From positions 1-6,493 of the forward strand of contig CAMLIA010000216.1 in the NCBI GenBank assembly GCA_946479905.1: a stretch of 6,493 bases of DNA, read 5' to 3'. The notes below the pieces were generated by a model. That model was not told the origin of the DNA. It ran no database searches and saw only the letters and a list, made by a program, of their open reading frames with translations. The number at the start of each line of letters is the position of its first letter. The first letter of the stretch is position 1. Below, in pieces: positions 1 to 4,938 of the stretch. The translations under genes and the position numbers were made by a program. This DNA comes from an uncultured Frankiales bacterium. Lineage in GTDB: Bacteria > Actinomycetota > Actinomycetes > Mycobacteriales > SCTD01.

Positions 1-461
1 CGGTCGGCGTCGGCGATCCGCACCCCGCTCGGGAGCACGTAGTCGACCATCCGCGGGAACTTGTCGACGCTGTGCACCAGCACCGGCCCGGACGCCAGCA
101 GCCGCAGCCGTGTCGCCTCGAAGCCCTCGACCGCGCAGGGCCCTCGGGAGGTCCACACGACGTTCGCGAGCAGCCCGAACTGGCCGGTCAGGTCGCAGCC
201 GTGCGGGGCCACCAGCCGGTGCGACAGCAGGTGCAGCCGCAGGTAGACGTCGGGCGCGTCGACAGGAGGAGCGTCGAGGTCGATGGTCCGCAGCACGGCC
301 TCGCGGCGGACGCCCCGGAGGTCGTCCGTCCCGGTGAGCGCGTCGAGGCCCTCCTGCGGTGCGGCGCCCTCGCCGAGCTGAGGAGCCGGGTACCAGGTGT
401 CGAGCACCTGGCCCTCGGCGGTGATGGTGGCGAGGCCGACGCCTGACGCGGTGCGGGTCAT
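1..461 (-). CDS. dapD: 2,3,4,5-tetrahydropyridine-2,6-dicarboxylate N-succinyltransferase (DapD), actinobacterial type, N-terminal part
   Basis: DapD transfers succinyl from succinyl-CoA to tetrahydrodipicolinate, in the cytoplasmic succinylase branch of diaminopimelate/lysine synthesis. Reading the minus strand from ATG at 461 gives 153 uninterrupted residues, and the gene runs off the left edge. Recognisable actinobacterial DapD segments are [21 protein letters not shown] near the N-terminus (about residues 7-27), then [33 protein letters not shown], and [20 protein letters not shown] at the edge. The family is about 315 residues long (M. tuberculosis DapD is 317), so the C-terminal left-handed beta-helix with the catalytic region lies outside the window. 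No Shine-Dalgarno sequence precedes the ATG; instead a TAGGCT box sits 7 nt upstream, which suggests a leaderless mRNA. The gene is divergent from dapE, as in M. tuberculosis. The assignment rests on family motifs I recognise; no alignment was run. Confidence 0.93.
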   Translation of the reverse strand, partial: MTRTASGVGLATITAEGQVLDTWYPAPQLGEGAAPQEGLDALTGTDDLRGVRREAVLRTIDLDAPPVDAPDVYLRLHLLSHRLVAPHGCDLTGQFGLLANVVWTSRGPCAVEGFEATRLRLLASGPVLVHSVDKFPRMVDYVLPSGVRIADAD

Positions 462-468
462 GGCCGTC

Positions 469-474
469 AGCCTA
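469..474 (-). promoter_or_regulatory. -10 box of a probable leaderless dapD promoter
   Basis: On the minus strand TAGGCT (TANNNT) is followed by GACGGCC, seven bases, and then the dapD ATG. This spacing puts the transcription start at or next to the A of ATG. No AGGAGG-like site is present. It overlaps the dapE -10 box by two bases (473-474). I see no good -35 element; it would lie inside dapE. Confidence 0.6.
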
Positions 475-478
475 GATT
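473..478 (+). promoter_or_regulatory. -10 box of a probable leaderless dapE promoter
   Basis: TAGATT (TANNNT) is followed by seven bases (GCCCCCT) and then GTG at 486, so the mRNA would begin at the start codon. This argues against the in-frame TTG at 477, which lies inside the box. No convincing -35 hexamer is visible at the right distance; it would lie inside dapD. Confidence 0.65.
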
Positions 479-485
479 GCCCCCT

Positions 486-1535
486 GTGCACCTCGACCTG
501 ACCGACCCGGTCGCGCTGACCGCCCAGCTCGTCGACGTCGAGAGCGTCAGCGGCGACGAGGAGCGGCTGGCCGACCTCGTCGAGTCGGCCCTGCAGCTGC
601 CGCACCTCACGGTCGACCGGATGGGGAACAACGTCGTCGCCCGCACGCGGCTCGGCCGGGACCGCAGGGTGCTGCTCGCCGGGCACCTCGACACCGTGCC
701 GGTCGCGGGCAACGTCCCGAGCCGGCAGGACGGCGACCTGCTCTTCGGCTGCGGCACCAGCGACATGAAGAGCGGTGTCGCCGTGATCCTGCACCTGGCG
801 GCGACGCTGCCGGACCCGTCGTACGACGTGACCTACGTCCTGTACGACAACGAGGAGGTCGCCGCCGAGCGCAACGGCCTCGGTCACCTCGTGCGCGAGC
901 ACCGGGACTGGCTCGACGCCGATCTCGCCCTCCTCATGGAGCCCACCAGCGGCCTCATCGAGGCCGGCTGCCAGGGGACGCTGCGCGTCGAGATCCCGCT
1001 GCGTGGCAGGCGCGCGCACAGCGCCCGGTCGTGGCTCGGCGACAACGCGATCCACGCCGCCGCACCGGTCCTGGCCGCGCTCTCGTCGTACCAGCCCCGG
1101 GACGTCGAGATCGACGGCTGCGTCTACAGGGAGGGGCTGCAGGCCGTCGCGATCTCGGGCGGTGTCGCCGGCAACGTCGTCCCGGACGAGGCGACCGTCA
1201 CGGTGAACTTCCGGTTCGCCCCCGACCGCAGCGAGGCGGCGGCCCTGCGGCACGTGCAGGAGGTCTTCGAGGGGTACGACCTGCAGCTGACCGACTCCAG
1301 CCCTGGGGCGCTCCCGGGACTGACGGCGCCCGCCGCGCAGCACTTCGTCGAGGCGGTGGGCGAGCGCCCCGTCGCCAAGTACGGCTGGACCGACGTCGCC
1401 CGCTTCAGCGAGCTGGGCGTACCGGCGCTCAACTACGGGCCGGGCGACCCCAACCTCGCGCACACCCGGGAGGAGCACGTCGACCTGCGACTGGTGAGCA
1501 AAGCCGCCGGTCTGCTTCGCGGCTACCTGGGGTAG
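486..1535 (+). CDS. dapE: Succinyl-diaminopimelate desuccinylase (DapE, M20 metallopeptidase family)
   Basis: DapE hydrolyses N-succinyl-LL-diaminopimelate to LL-diaminopimelate and succinate in the cytoplasm, the step that yields free diaminopimelate for peptidoglycan and lysine. The 349-residue protein carries the M20 di-zinc layout. A first metal His lies in GHLDTVP (H67, D69 nearby), a bridging Asp in CGTSDMKSG (D93), the general base and metal Glu in DNEE (E123, E124), a metal acidic residue in LMEPTSG (E152), and a late metal His in NLAHTREE (H326). The dimerisation-domain signature RAHSARSW contains H178. The length is normal for actinobacterial DapE. I chose GTG at 486 over TTG at 477 because TAGATT lies seven bases before the GTG and overlaps the TTG. 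The stop is TAG. The gene is divergent from dapD across 24 bp, so both succinylase-branch genes share one control region. It is followed after 33 bp by a PfpI-family gene with its own strong ribosome site. Confidence 0.95.
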   Translation: MHLDLTDPVALTAQLVDVESVSGDEERLADLVESALQLPHLTVDRMGNNVVARTRLGRDRRVLLAGHLDTVPVAGNVPSRQDGDLLFGCGTSDMKSGVAVILHLAATLPDPSYDVTYVLYDNEEVAAERNGLGHLVREHRDWLDADLALLMEPTSGLIEAGCQGTLRVEIPLRGRRAHSARSWLGDNAIHAAAPVLAALSSYQPRDVEIDGCVYREGLQAVAISGGVAGNVVPDEATVTVNFRFAPDRSEAAALRHVQEVFEGYDLQLTDSSPGALPGLTAPAAQHFVEAVGERPVAKYGWTDVARFSELGVPALNYGPGDPNLAHTREEHVDLRLVSKAAGLLRGYLG

Positions 1536-1543
1536 GGGGCCTG

Positions 1544-1556
1544 CTGTCACCGACAG
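1544..1556 (+). repeat. Small palindrome CTGTC-ACC-GACAG before the PfpI-family gene
   Basis: This is a perfect 5-bp inverted repeat with a 3-nt centre, in the 33-bp gap after dapE. Its right arm overlaps the first two bases of the AGGAGG ribosome site. It could be a short operator or a weak hairpin affecting ribosome access, but five base pairs in GC-rich DNA can easily arise by chance. Confidence 0.3.
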
Positions 1557-1560
1557 GAGG
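1555..1560 (+). promoter_or_regulatory. Strong ribosome binding site of the PfpI-family gene
   Basis: AGGAGG, a full match to the anti-Shine-Dalgarno core, lies eight bases before ATG 1569 and fixes that start. It is the best Shine-Dalgarno site in the window and contrasts with the neighbouring genes that lack one. Confidence 0.85.
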
Positions 1561-1568
1561 AGCTCACG

Positions 1569-2111
1569 ATGACGCTGAACGGGAAGACCGTCGCCTTCCT
1601 CGTCGCCCCGGAGGGCATCGAGCAGGTGGAGCTGACCGGGCCGTGGCAGGCCGTGCAGGACGCGGGCGGGACGCCGAAGCTCGTGTCGACGGAGAGCGGT
1701 GAGGTGCAGGCCTTCCACCACCTCGACAAGGCCGACACGTTCCCCGTGGACGCGACGGTCGCGGAGCCCGGCGACTACGACGCGCTGGTGCTCCCGGGCG
1801 GGGTCGCCAACCCTGACTTCCTCAGGACGCAGCCCGATGCCGTCGGCTTCGTGAGGTCGTTCTTCGACCAGGGCAAGCCGGTCGCGGCGATCTGCCACGC
1901 GCCGTGGACGCTCGTCGAGGCGGGGGTCCTGAGCGGCCGTCGGCTGACCAGCTGGCCGTCGCTGCAGACCGACATCCGCAACGCGGGCGGCGAGTGGGTC
2001 GACGAGGAGGTCGTCGTCGACCTCACCGGGCCGTCGCCCCTGATCACGAGCCGCAAGCCCGACGACCTGAAGGCGTTCAACGACAAGGTCGTGGAGATCT
2101 TCGCCAGCTAG
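1569..2111 (+). CDS. DJ-1/PfpI family protein (class I glutamine amidotransferase-like fold)
   Basis: A complete 180-residue cytoplasmic protein of the DJ-1/PfpI superfamily. The nucleophile elbow is AAICHAPW with Cys109 and adjacent His110. The conserved acidic partner of the cysteine is probably Glu18 in EGIEQVEL, and the typical LVLPGG strand-turn is at residues 73-78. Bacterial PfpI/YhbO-type members are reported as intracellular peptidases, glyoxalase III or stress-linked deglycases, and the last of these activities is debated. The sequence alone does not choose among them. There is no signal peptide or membrane segment, and the length is usual for the family. Translation starts at ATG behind a strong AGGAGG. 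The gene sits 33 bp after dapE and may share its transcript. Its TAG stop (2109-2111) is also the first half of the putative -10 box of the next gene. This family is absent at this position in the M. tuberculosis locus, so it looks like a lineage-specific insertion. Confidence 0.88.
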   Translation: MTLNGKTVAFLVAPEGIEQVELTGPWQAVQDAGGTPKLVSTESGEVQAFHHLDKADTFPVDATVAEPGDYDALVLPGGVANPDFLRTQPDAVGFVRSFFDQGKPVAAICHAPWTLVEAGVLSGRRLTSWPSLQTDIRNAGGEWVDEEVVVDLTGPSPLITSRKPDDLKAFNDKVVEIFAS

Positions 2112-2114
2112 GTT
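2109..2114 (+). promoter_or_regulatory. -10 box of a probable leaderless promoter for the first LOG gene
   Basis: TAGGTT (TANNNT) is followed by exactly seven bases (TCCTCCC) and then ATG 2122. Its first three bases are the TAG stop of the PfpI-family gene. No Shine-Dalgarno site precedes the ATG; the preceding CCTCC is the complement of one. No clear -35 hexamer is seen. The geometry matches that at dapD and dapE. Confidence 0.55.
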
Positions 2115-2121
2115 TCCTCCC

Positions 2122-2925
2122 ATGGAGGACAGCAGGCGAGAGCACGAGCAGGAGTCGGTCGAGGCGAACGCTGCGGCGCAGTCCACGCCCCGCCAGGAGC
2201 GCATGGAAGGGCCGGTGCGCCGCCGCGGCCGCCAGGTGCGGCACAGCACCACCGACCAGCGGCTGCTCGACTACCGCGGCCCCTCGGACTGGGTGCACAC
2301 CGACCCGTGGCGGGTGCTGCGCATCCAGTCCGAGTTCGTCGAGGGCTTCGGGATGCTCGCCGAGCTCGGCAAGGCCATCACGGTCTTCGGGTCGGCGCGG
2401 ACCAAGCCGACCGATCCCTTCTACGCGCAGGCAGAAGCCTTGGGGCGCAAGCTCTCTGACGCCGGCTACGCCGTCATCACCGGCGGCGGGCCGGGGATCA
2501 TGGAGGCCGCCAACAAGGGCTGCCACGAGGCCGGTGGCACGTCGGTCGGGCTCGGCATCGAGCTGCCCTTCGAGCAGACCATGAACGAGTACGTCGACCT
2601 GGGCATGGTCTTCAGGTACTTCTTCGCCCGCAAGACCTGCTTCCTCAAGTACTCGATCGGCTACGTCGGGATGCCCGGCGGCTACGGGACGCTCGACGAG
2701 ATCTTCGAGGCCGTCACGATGATCCAGACCGGGAAGATCACGTCGTTCCCGCTCGTGCTGTTCGGGACGGCGTACTGGACACCGATGCTGGACTGGATCT
2801 CGGAGACGCTGCTGGGGGACGGCAAGATCAGCCCGCCCGACGTGCACCTGTTCACGCTCACCGACGACGTGGACGAGGTGGTCGTGCTCTTCCAGGAGGC
2901 GGAGCGCGAGAAGTTCCGCGTCTGA
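2122..2925 (+). CDS. TIGR00730/LOG-family Rossmann-fold protein, long form with N-terminal extension (putative nucleoside 5'-monophosphate phosphoribohydrolase)
   Basis: This is a 267-residue LOG-family protein. Characterised LOG enzymes split N6-modified AMP (cytokinin riboside monophosphates), or AMP in some members, into free base and ribose 5-phosphate. Visible motifs are VFGSAR (residues 88-93), GGGPGIMEAANKG (121-133), Arg170-Lys171 in FFARKTCF, and the hallmark PGGYGTLDE (185-193). The first 85 or so residues precede the Rossmann core. They comprise a charged, Gln/Glu/Arg-rich, probably disordered stretch, then TTDQRLLDYRG and SDWVHTDPWRVLRIQSEF (55-72), a block I associate with the long actinobacterial subgroup. 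ATG 2122 is preferred because of the -10 box seven bases upstream; an internal ATG at 2203 has AGGAG only three bases away, too close for normal initiation. The stop overlaps the next LOG gene by one base (TGATG). The true substrate is unknown. The presence of cytokinins is inferred from family members such as M. tuberculosis Rv1205. Confidence 0.88.
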   Translation: MEDSRREHEQESVEANAAAQSTPRQERMEGPVRRRGRQVRHSTTDQRLLDYRGPSDWVHTDPWRVLRIQSEFVEGFGMLAELGKAITVFGSARTKPTDPFYAQAEALGRKLSDAGYAVITGGGPGIMEAANKGCHEAGGTSVGLGIELPFEQTMNEYVDLGMVFRYFFARKTCFLKYSIGYVGMPGGYGTLDEIFEAVTMIQTGKITSFPLVLFGTAYWTPMLDWISETLLGDGKISPPDVHLFTLTDDVDEVVVLFQEAEREKFRV

Positions 2926-3527
2926 TGGCGGCGATCTGCGTCTTCTGCGCGTCGTCCGAGCGGATCGCGTCGAGCTACGTCGACCTCGCGCACGAGGTGG
3001 GCGCCGAGCTCGGCCGGCGGCGGCACAGCCTGGTCAGCGGTGGCGGTGCGCTGTCGATGATGGGGGCGGTGGCCCGGTCGGCACGGCGGGCCGGGGCCCG
3101 CACGGTCGGGGTCATCCCGCGCGCCCTGCTCGAGCTCGAGGTGGGGGACCAGGACGCCGACGAGCTGCTCGTCGTCGACGACATGCGCATCCGCAAGGGG
3201 CTCATGGACGCGCGGTCGGACGCCTTCCTGGCCCTGCCGGGCGGGCTCGGCACCCTCGAGGAGCTGACCGAGGTGTGGACGTCGCGGTTCCTCGGCATGC
3301 ACGTCAAGCCGGTCGTCGCGCTCGACGTCGACGGCCTGTGGGAACCGCTGCGCGCGCAGGCCGACCTCATGATCGAGCGCGGCTTCGTGCGGCCCGAGTC
3401 GGTCGCCGCGCTGGCCTGGGCGGACAGCGTCGAGCAGGCGTTCGACCTGCTCGAGGACGGGCTCGCGCACCCCGTGCGGGTCATCCCGACGCTCGCCGAG
3501 GCCCTGGAGTCCGACCCGCCCCTCTGA
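2925..3527 (+). CDS. TIGR00730/LOG-family protein, short form (putative cytokinin riboside 5'-monophosphate phosphoribohydrolase)
   Basis: A 200-residue protein with canonical LOG architecture. CVFCASS opens the first strand (residues 5-11), SGGGALSMMG forms the phosphate loop (38-47), DDMRIRKGLMDARSDAF carries the catalytic-region Arg90-Lys91, and PGGLGTLEE (105-113) is the LOG signature. This is the standard short form, closer to plant LOG and to M. tuberculosis Rv1205 (about 187 residues) than its upstream neighbour is. ATG 2925 shares its A with the TGA of the preceding gene and no separate Shine-Dalgarno site is obvious, so translation is probably coupled to the first LOG gene. The two proteins clearly differ in length and in the residues around the active site (RIRKGLMDARSDAF here, FARKTCFLKYSIGY upstream), so this is not a recent duplication. 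Role inferred: release of free base plus ribose 5-phosphate from a nucleotide, in the cytoplasm. Confidence 0.9.
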   Translation: MAAICVFCASSERIASSYVDLAHEVGAELGRRRHSLVSGGGALSMMGAVARSARRAGARTVGVIPRALLELEVGDQDADELLVVDDMRIRKGLMDARSDAFLALPGGLGTLEELTEVWTSRFLGMHVKPVVALDVDGLWEPLRAQADLMIERGFVRPESVAALAWADSVEQAFDLLEDGLAHPVRVIPTLAEALESDPPL

Positions 3528-3542
3528 GCGCGCCCGGCATGA

Positions 3543-3548
3543 CACGAT
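3543..3548 (+). promoter_or_regulatory. Possible degenerate -10 box before the DivIVA-domain gene
   Basis: CACGAT keeps the second A and final T of TANNNT and ends six bases before GTG 3555, which has no Shine-Dalgarno site. The layout resembles the three leaderless starts in this window but the first base does not match. Treat it as a weak candidate; coupling to upstream transcription is the alternative. Confidence 0.25.
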
Positions 3549-3554
3549 GCGCGG

Positions 3555-4229
3555 GTGCTGACCGTGCTCGTGATCCTCGCTGTCCTCGGCATCCTGTTCG
3601 GTGCCGCGGTGCTCGCGACCTACGAGGGCGACGTCCTGCGGGACGCCTACCCCGACGACCGCCCCAGTGACCTGCCTGCCGCCTCGCTGCAGCCCGAGGA
3701 CGTCGCGGAGCTGCGCTTCGACCTCGCGCTGCGCGGCTACCGGATGGCGGAGGTGGACGCGGCCCTGACGCGGCTCAGCACCGAGCTGGCCACCCGCGAC
3801 ACCCGCATCGCCGAGCTGGAGCAGGCCCTGCGGGAGGTCCCGGCCCCCGTCGTCGCCGAGCCCGAGCCCGAGCCGGAGCCCGAGCCGGAGCCGGTGGCGC
3901 CCGTCGAGGCGTACGCGCCGCTCGAGCCCCCGGCTGCGGCGCCGGCCGTCATCAGCGGGCCGCTGACCGCCACCACGTGGTTCACCGAACCCGCTCCCGA
4001 GGCTGAGGCCGTACCCGCCGAGGAGCCGGCGGCGCCGGAGCCCGAGCTGCCGGTCGAGACCCCGCCTGCGGCGCAGGAGCAGCCGCCGTCGGAGGGGCTC
4101 ACGCTGCCGGCGGGCGACGACGCGTTCAGCTTCCCGGAGCTGCAGCCGCCGGACCCCGCCCCGGAGCCCGAGCAGGAGTCCACCGAGCCGACCCCCGACT
4201 GGTGGACCAGCCAGCGGCCGGAGGCGTGA
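3555..4229 (+). CDS. DivIVA-domain-containing membrane-anchored protein with acidic Pro/Glu-rich tail
   Basis: A 224-residue protein in three parts. Residues 1-21 form one hydrophobic helix (LTVLVILAVLGILFGAAVLA), probably an N-terminal membrane anchor without a cleavage site. Residues 45-95 contain the short DivIVA motif (FDLALRGYRMAEVDAAL, 55-71) followed by a charged heptad-like coiled coil (LSTELATRDTRIAELEQAL). Residues 96-224 are low-complexity and rich in Pro, Glu and Ala, starting with six Glu-Pro units (102-113), and are probably disordered in the cytoplasm. M. tuberculosis Rv1209 at the same locus is a much shorter protein of this type (roughly 120 residues), so the tail is the expanded part. 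DivIVA-family proteins scaffold polar growth and division, but this short-domain group is uncharacterised, so a cell-envelope role is inference. The GTG start directly precedes the hydrophobic helix. The end overlaps the next gene by four bases (GTGA). Confidence 0.8.
   Translation: MLTVLVILAVLGILFGAAVLATYEGDVLRDAYPDDRPSDLPAASLQPEDVAELRFDLALRGYRMAEVDAALTRLSTELATRDTRIAELEQALREVPAPVVAEPEPEPEPEPEPVAPVEAYAPLEPPAAAPAVISGPLTATTWFTEPAPEAEAVPAEEPAAPEPELPVETPPAAQEQPPSEGLTLPAGDDAFSFPELQPPDPAPEPEQESTEPTPDWWTSQRPEA
3858..3893 (+). repeat. Six tandem Glu-Pro codon pairs
   Basis: Six GAG-CCN-type codon pairs encode (EP)6, followed by further EP-containing segments (APEPE-like, PEPELP, APEPEQE). Near-identical GAGCC(C/G) units make this a short tandem repeat that could expand or contract by slippage in in-frame steps. 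At protein level it is a stiff, acidic spacer after the coiled coil. Confidence 0.8.
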
Positions 4230-4693
4230 GCACCGCACGGCTCGTCCTGTCGGTCGACGTCGACGCGCCGGTCTCGAGGACCTGGGAGGCCGCCGTCGAC
4301 TGGGACAGCCAGGGCGAGTGGATGCTGGGCACCCGGGTGCGCGGCACCGCCCAGGCCGGCGTCGGCGTCGGCGGGGGGATCGAGGCCTTCACCGGAGTCG
4401 GGCCCCTCGGGTTCCTCGACACGATGGAGATCACCCGCTGGGAGCCGCCGCGGTGCTGCGAGGTCCTGCACACCGGGCGGCTGGTGCGCGGGACAGGGAC
4501 GTTCACCGTGGAGGAGCGGCCGGGCGACCGGAGCCGCTTCGTGTGGGAGGAGTCCCTCGTGCTGCCGCTCGGCCGGCTCGGCCGGGTGGGCTGGCTGCTG
4601 CTCCGTCCGCTGTTCGCCGCGGGCGTCCGGATGTCGCTGCGCCGCTTCGCGCGCAGCGTCGAGGAAGGCCCTTTTCGACAGTCGAGCCGCTGA
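4226..4693 (+). CDS. SRPBCC family protein (polyketide cyclase/START-like ligand-binding fold)
   Basis: A 155-residue protein with the layout of the polyketide_cyc2/SRPBCC superfamily. The first strand is RLVLSVDVDAPVSRTWEAAVD (about residues 4-24), followed by the conserved Trp before WMLGTRVRG. Then come beta strands containing GFLDTMEITRWEPPRCCEV and GTGTFTVEERPGDRSRFVWEE, and a long C-terminal amphipathic helix (MSLRRFARSVEE). The fold forms a deep hydrophobic pocket for lipids or polyketide-like ligands; the ligand here cannot be read from sequence and no catalytic residues can be assigned. I chose GTG 4226, which overlaps the previous TGA (GTGA) and places the first strand at the N-terminus. 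An upstream GTG at 4202 would add eight residues and has no ribosome site. It occupies the position held by tagA (3-methyladenine glycosylase) in M. tuberculosis but is unrelated to it. Overlap implies coupling with the DivIVA-domain gene. Confidence 0.82.
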   Translation: MSTARLVLSVDVDAPVSRTWEAAVDWDSQGEWMLGTRVRGTAQAGVGVGGGIEAFTGVGPLGFLDTMEITRWEPPRCCEVLHTGRLVRGTGTFTVEERPGDRSRFVWEESLVLPLGRLGRVGWLLLRPLFAAGVRMSLRRFARSVEEGPFRQSSR

Positions 4694-4704
4694 TGCAGGA
4701 GAAT
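4675..4704 (+). promoter_or_regulatory. Candidate promoter for the DUF3117-pepA pair
   Basis: TCGACA (4675-4680, one mismatch to TTGACA) and GAGAAT (4699-4704, matching the key A and T of TANNNT) are separated by 18 bases. The start would be near 4711, giving a leader of about 58 nt. The -35 lies in an unusually T-rich patch (CCCTTTTCGACAG) and inside a perfect 11-bp palindrome, TCGAC-A-GTCGA (4675-4685), which could be an operator. Confidence 0.42.
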
Positions 4705-4723
4705 GACCAGCAACACGAGCGGA

Positions 4724-4740
4724 CGCGACGAACTGTCGCG
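4724..4740 (+). promoter_or_regulatory. Hairpin in the putative 5' leader of the DUF3117 gene
   Basis: CGCGAC and GTCGCG form a perfect 6-bp stem around the 5-nt loop GAACT. It lies between the candidate promoter and the ribosome site, ending 16 bases before GGAGG. There is no T-run, so it is not a classical terminator; a role in mRNA stability or translation is possible but unproven. The 75-bp gap 4694-4768 holds nothing else I can identify. Confidence 0.4.
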
Positions 4741-4756
4741 CCCGCACCTGACTGAT

Positions 4757-4761
4757 GGAGG
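4757..4761 (+). promoter_or_regulatory. Ribosome binding site of the DUF3117 gene
   Basis: GGAGG lies seven bases before ATG 4769. It decides the start in favour of 4769 over the in-frame ATG at 4703, which would add 22 residues unlike the family. A second in-frame ATG three codons downstream is too far from the site to be preferred. Confidence 0.85.
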
Positions 4762-4768
4762 TACGGCG

Positions 4769-4936
4769 ATGGCGGCGATGAAGCCGCGTACGGGCGACGG
4801 TCCGCTCGAGGTCACCAAGGAGGGCCGCGGTCTCGTGATGCGCGTCCCGCTCGAGGGCGGTGGGCGTCTGGTCGTGGAGCTCAACGCCGAGGAGGCCACT
4901 GCACTCGCTGAGGCGCTCCGGGCCGTCACCGCCTAG
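4769..4936 (+). CDS. DUF3117 family small protein (homologue of M. tuberculosis Rv1211)
   Basis: A 55-residue protein beginning MAAMKPRTGDGPLEVTKEGR and continuing with VMRVPLEGGGRLVVEL and an Ala/Glu/Leu-rich C-terminal helix. I recognise it as DUF3117, a very conserved, actinobacteria-restricted small cytosolic protein of unknown function; M. tuberculosis Rv1211 is the reference member. The pattern suggests two or three beta strands followed by one helix. It has no signal peptide, no membrane segment and no cysteines. Start is set by GGAGG. A likely own promoter and a leader hairpin precede it, suggesting expression separate from the SRPBCC gene. The TAG stop is only two bases before the pepA ATG, so the pair is probably translated together. 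In M. tuberculosis the family also lies downstream of the DivIVA-domain gene. Its function cannot be inferred from sequence. Confidence 0.93.
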   Translation: MAAMKPRTGDGPLEVTKEGRGLVMRVPLEGGGRLVVELNAEEATALAEALRAVTA

Positions 4937-4938
4937 GG

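Noticed and set aside
72..446. Plus-strand frames opposite dapD
   Set aside because: Low-complexity translations antisense to a well-matched DapD reading frame.
477..485. TTG at 477 as an earlier start for dapE
   Set aside because: It lies inside the TAGATT -10 box, has no ribosome site, and adds only three residues; GTG 486 fits the leaderless geometry.
1541..1560. PafBC/RecA-independent DNA-damage promoter-like TGTCGGTG on the minus strand near 1555-1546
   Set aside because: The required TANNNT at the proper distance is absent and no minus-strand gene starts nearby; it is part of a small palindrome.
2116..2128. CCTCC-CAT-GGAGG inverted repeat across the start codon of the first LOG gene
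   Set aside because: The centre is only three bases, too tight for a useful hairpin, and if the mRNA is leaderless the left arm is not transcribed. Likely coincidental.
2682..4238. Long open frame on the minus strand (518 codons) opposite the LOG and DivIVA-domain genes
   Set aside because: Its product is a run of Arg/Gly/Leu-rich low-complexity sequence typical of the antisense of GC-rich genes, with no recognisable domain, and it lies opposite three well-supported genes.
4675..4685. LexA SOS box
   Set aside because: The actinobacterial SOS box needs TCGAAC-N4-GTTCGA; this palindrome is TCGAC-A-GTCGA with the wrong spacing and half-sites.
4703..4768. N-terminal extension of the DUF3117 protein from ATG 4703
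   Set aside because: The family starts at MAAMKP, which has GGAGG seven bases before it; the extension covers the candidate promoter and leader hairpin.
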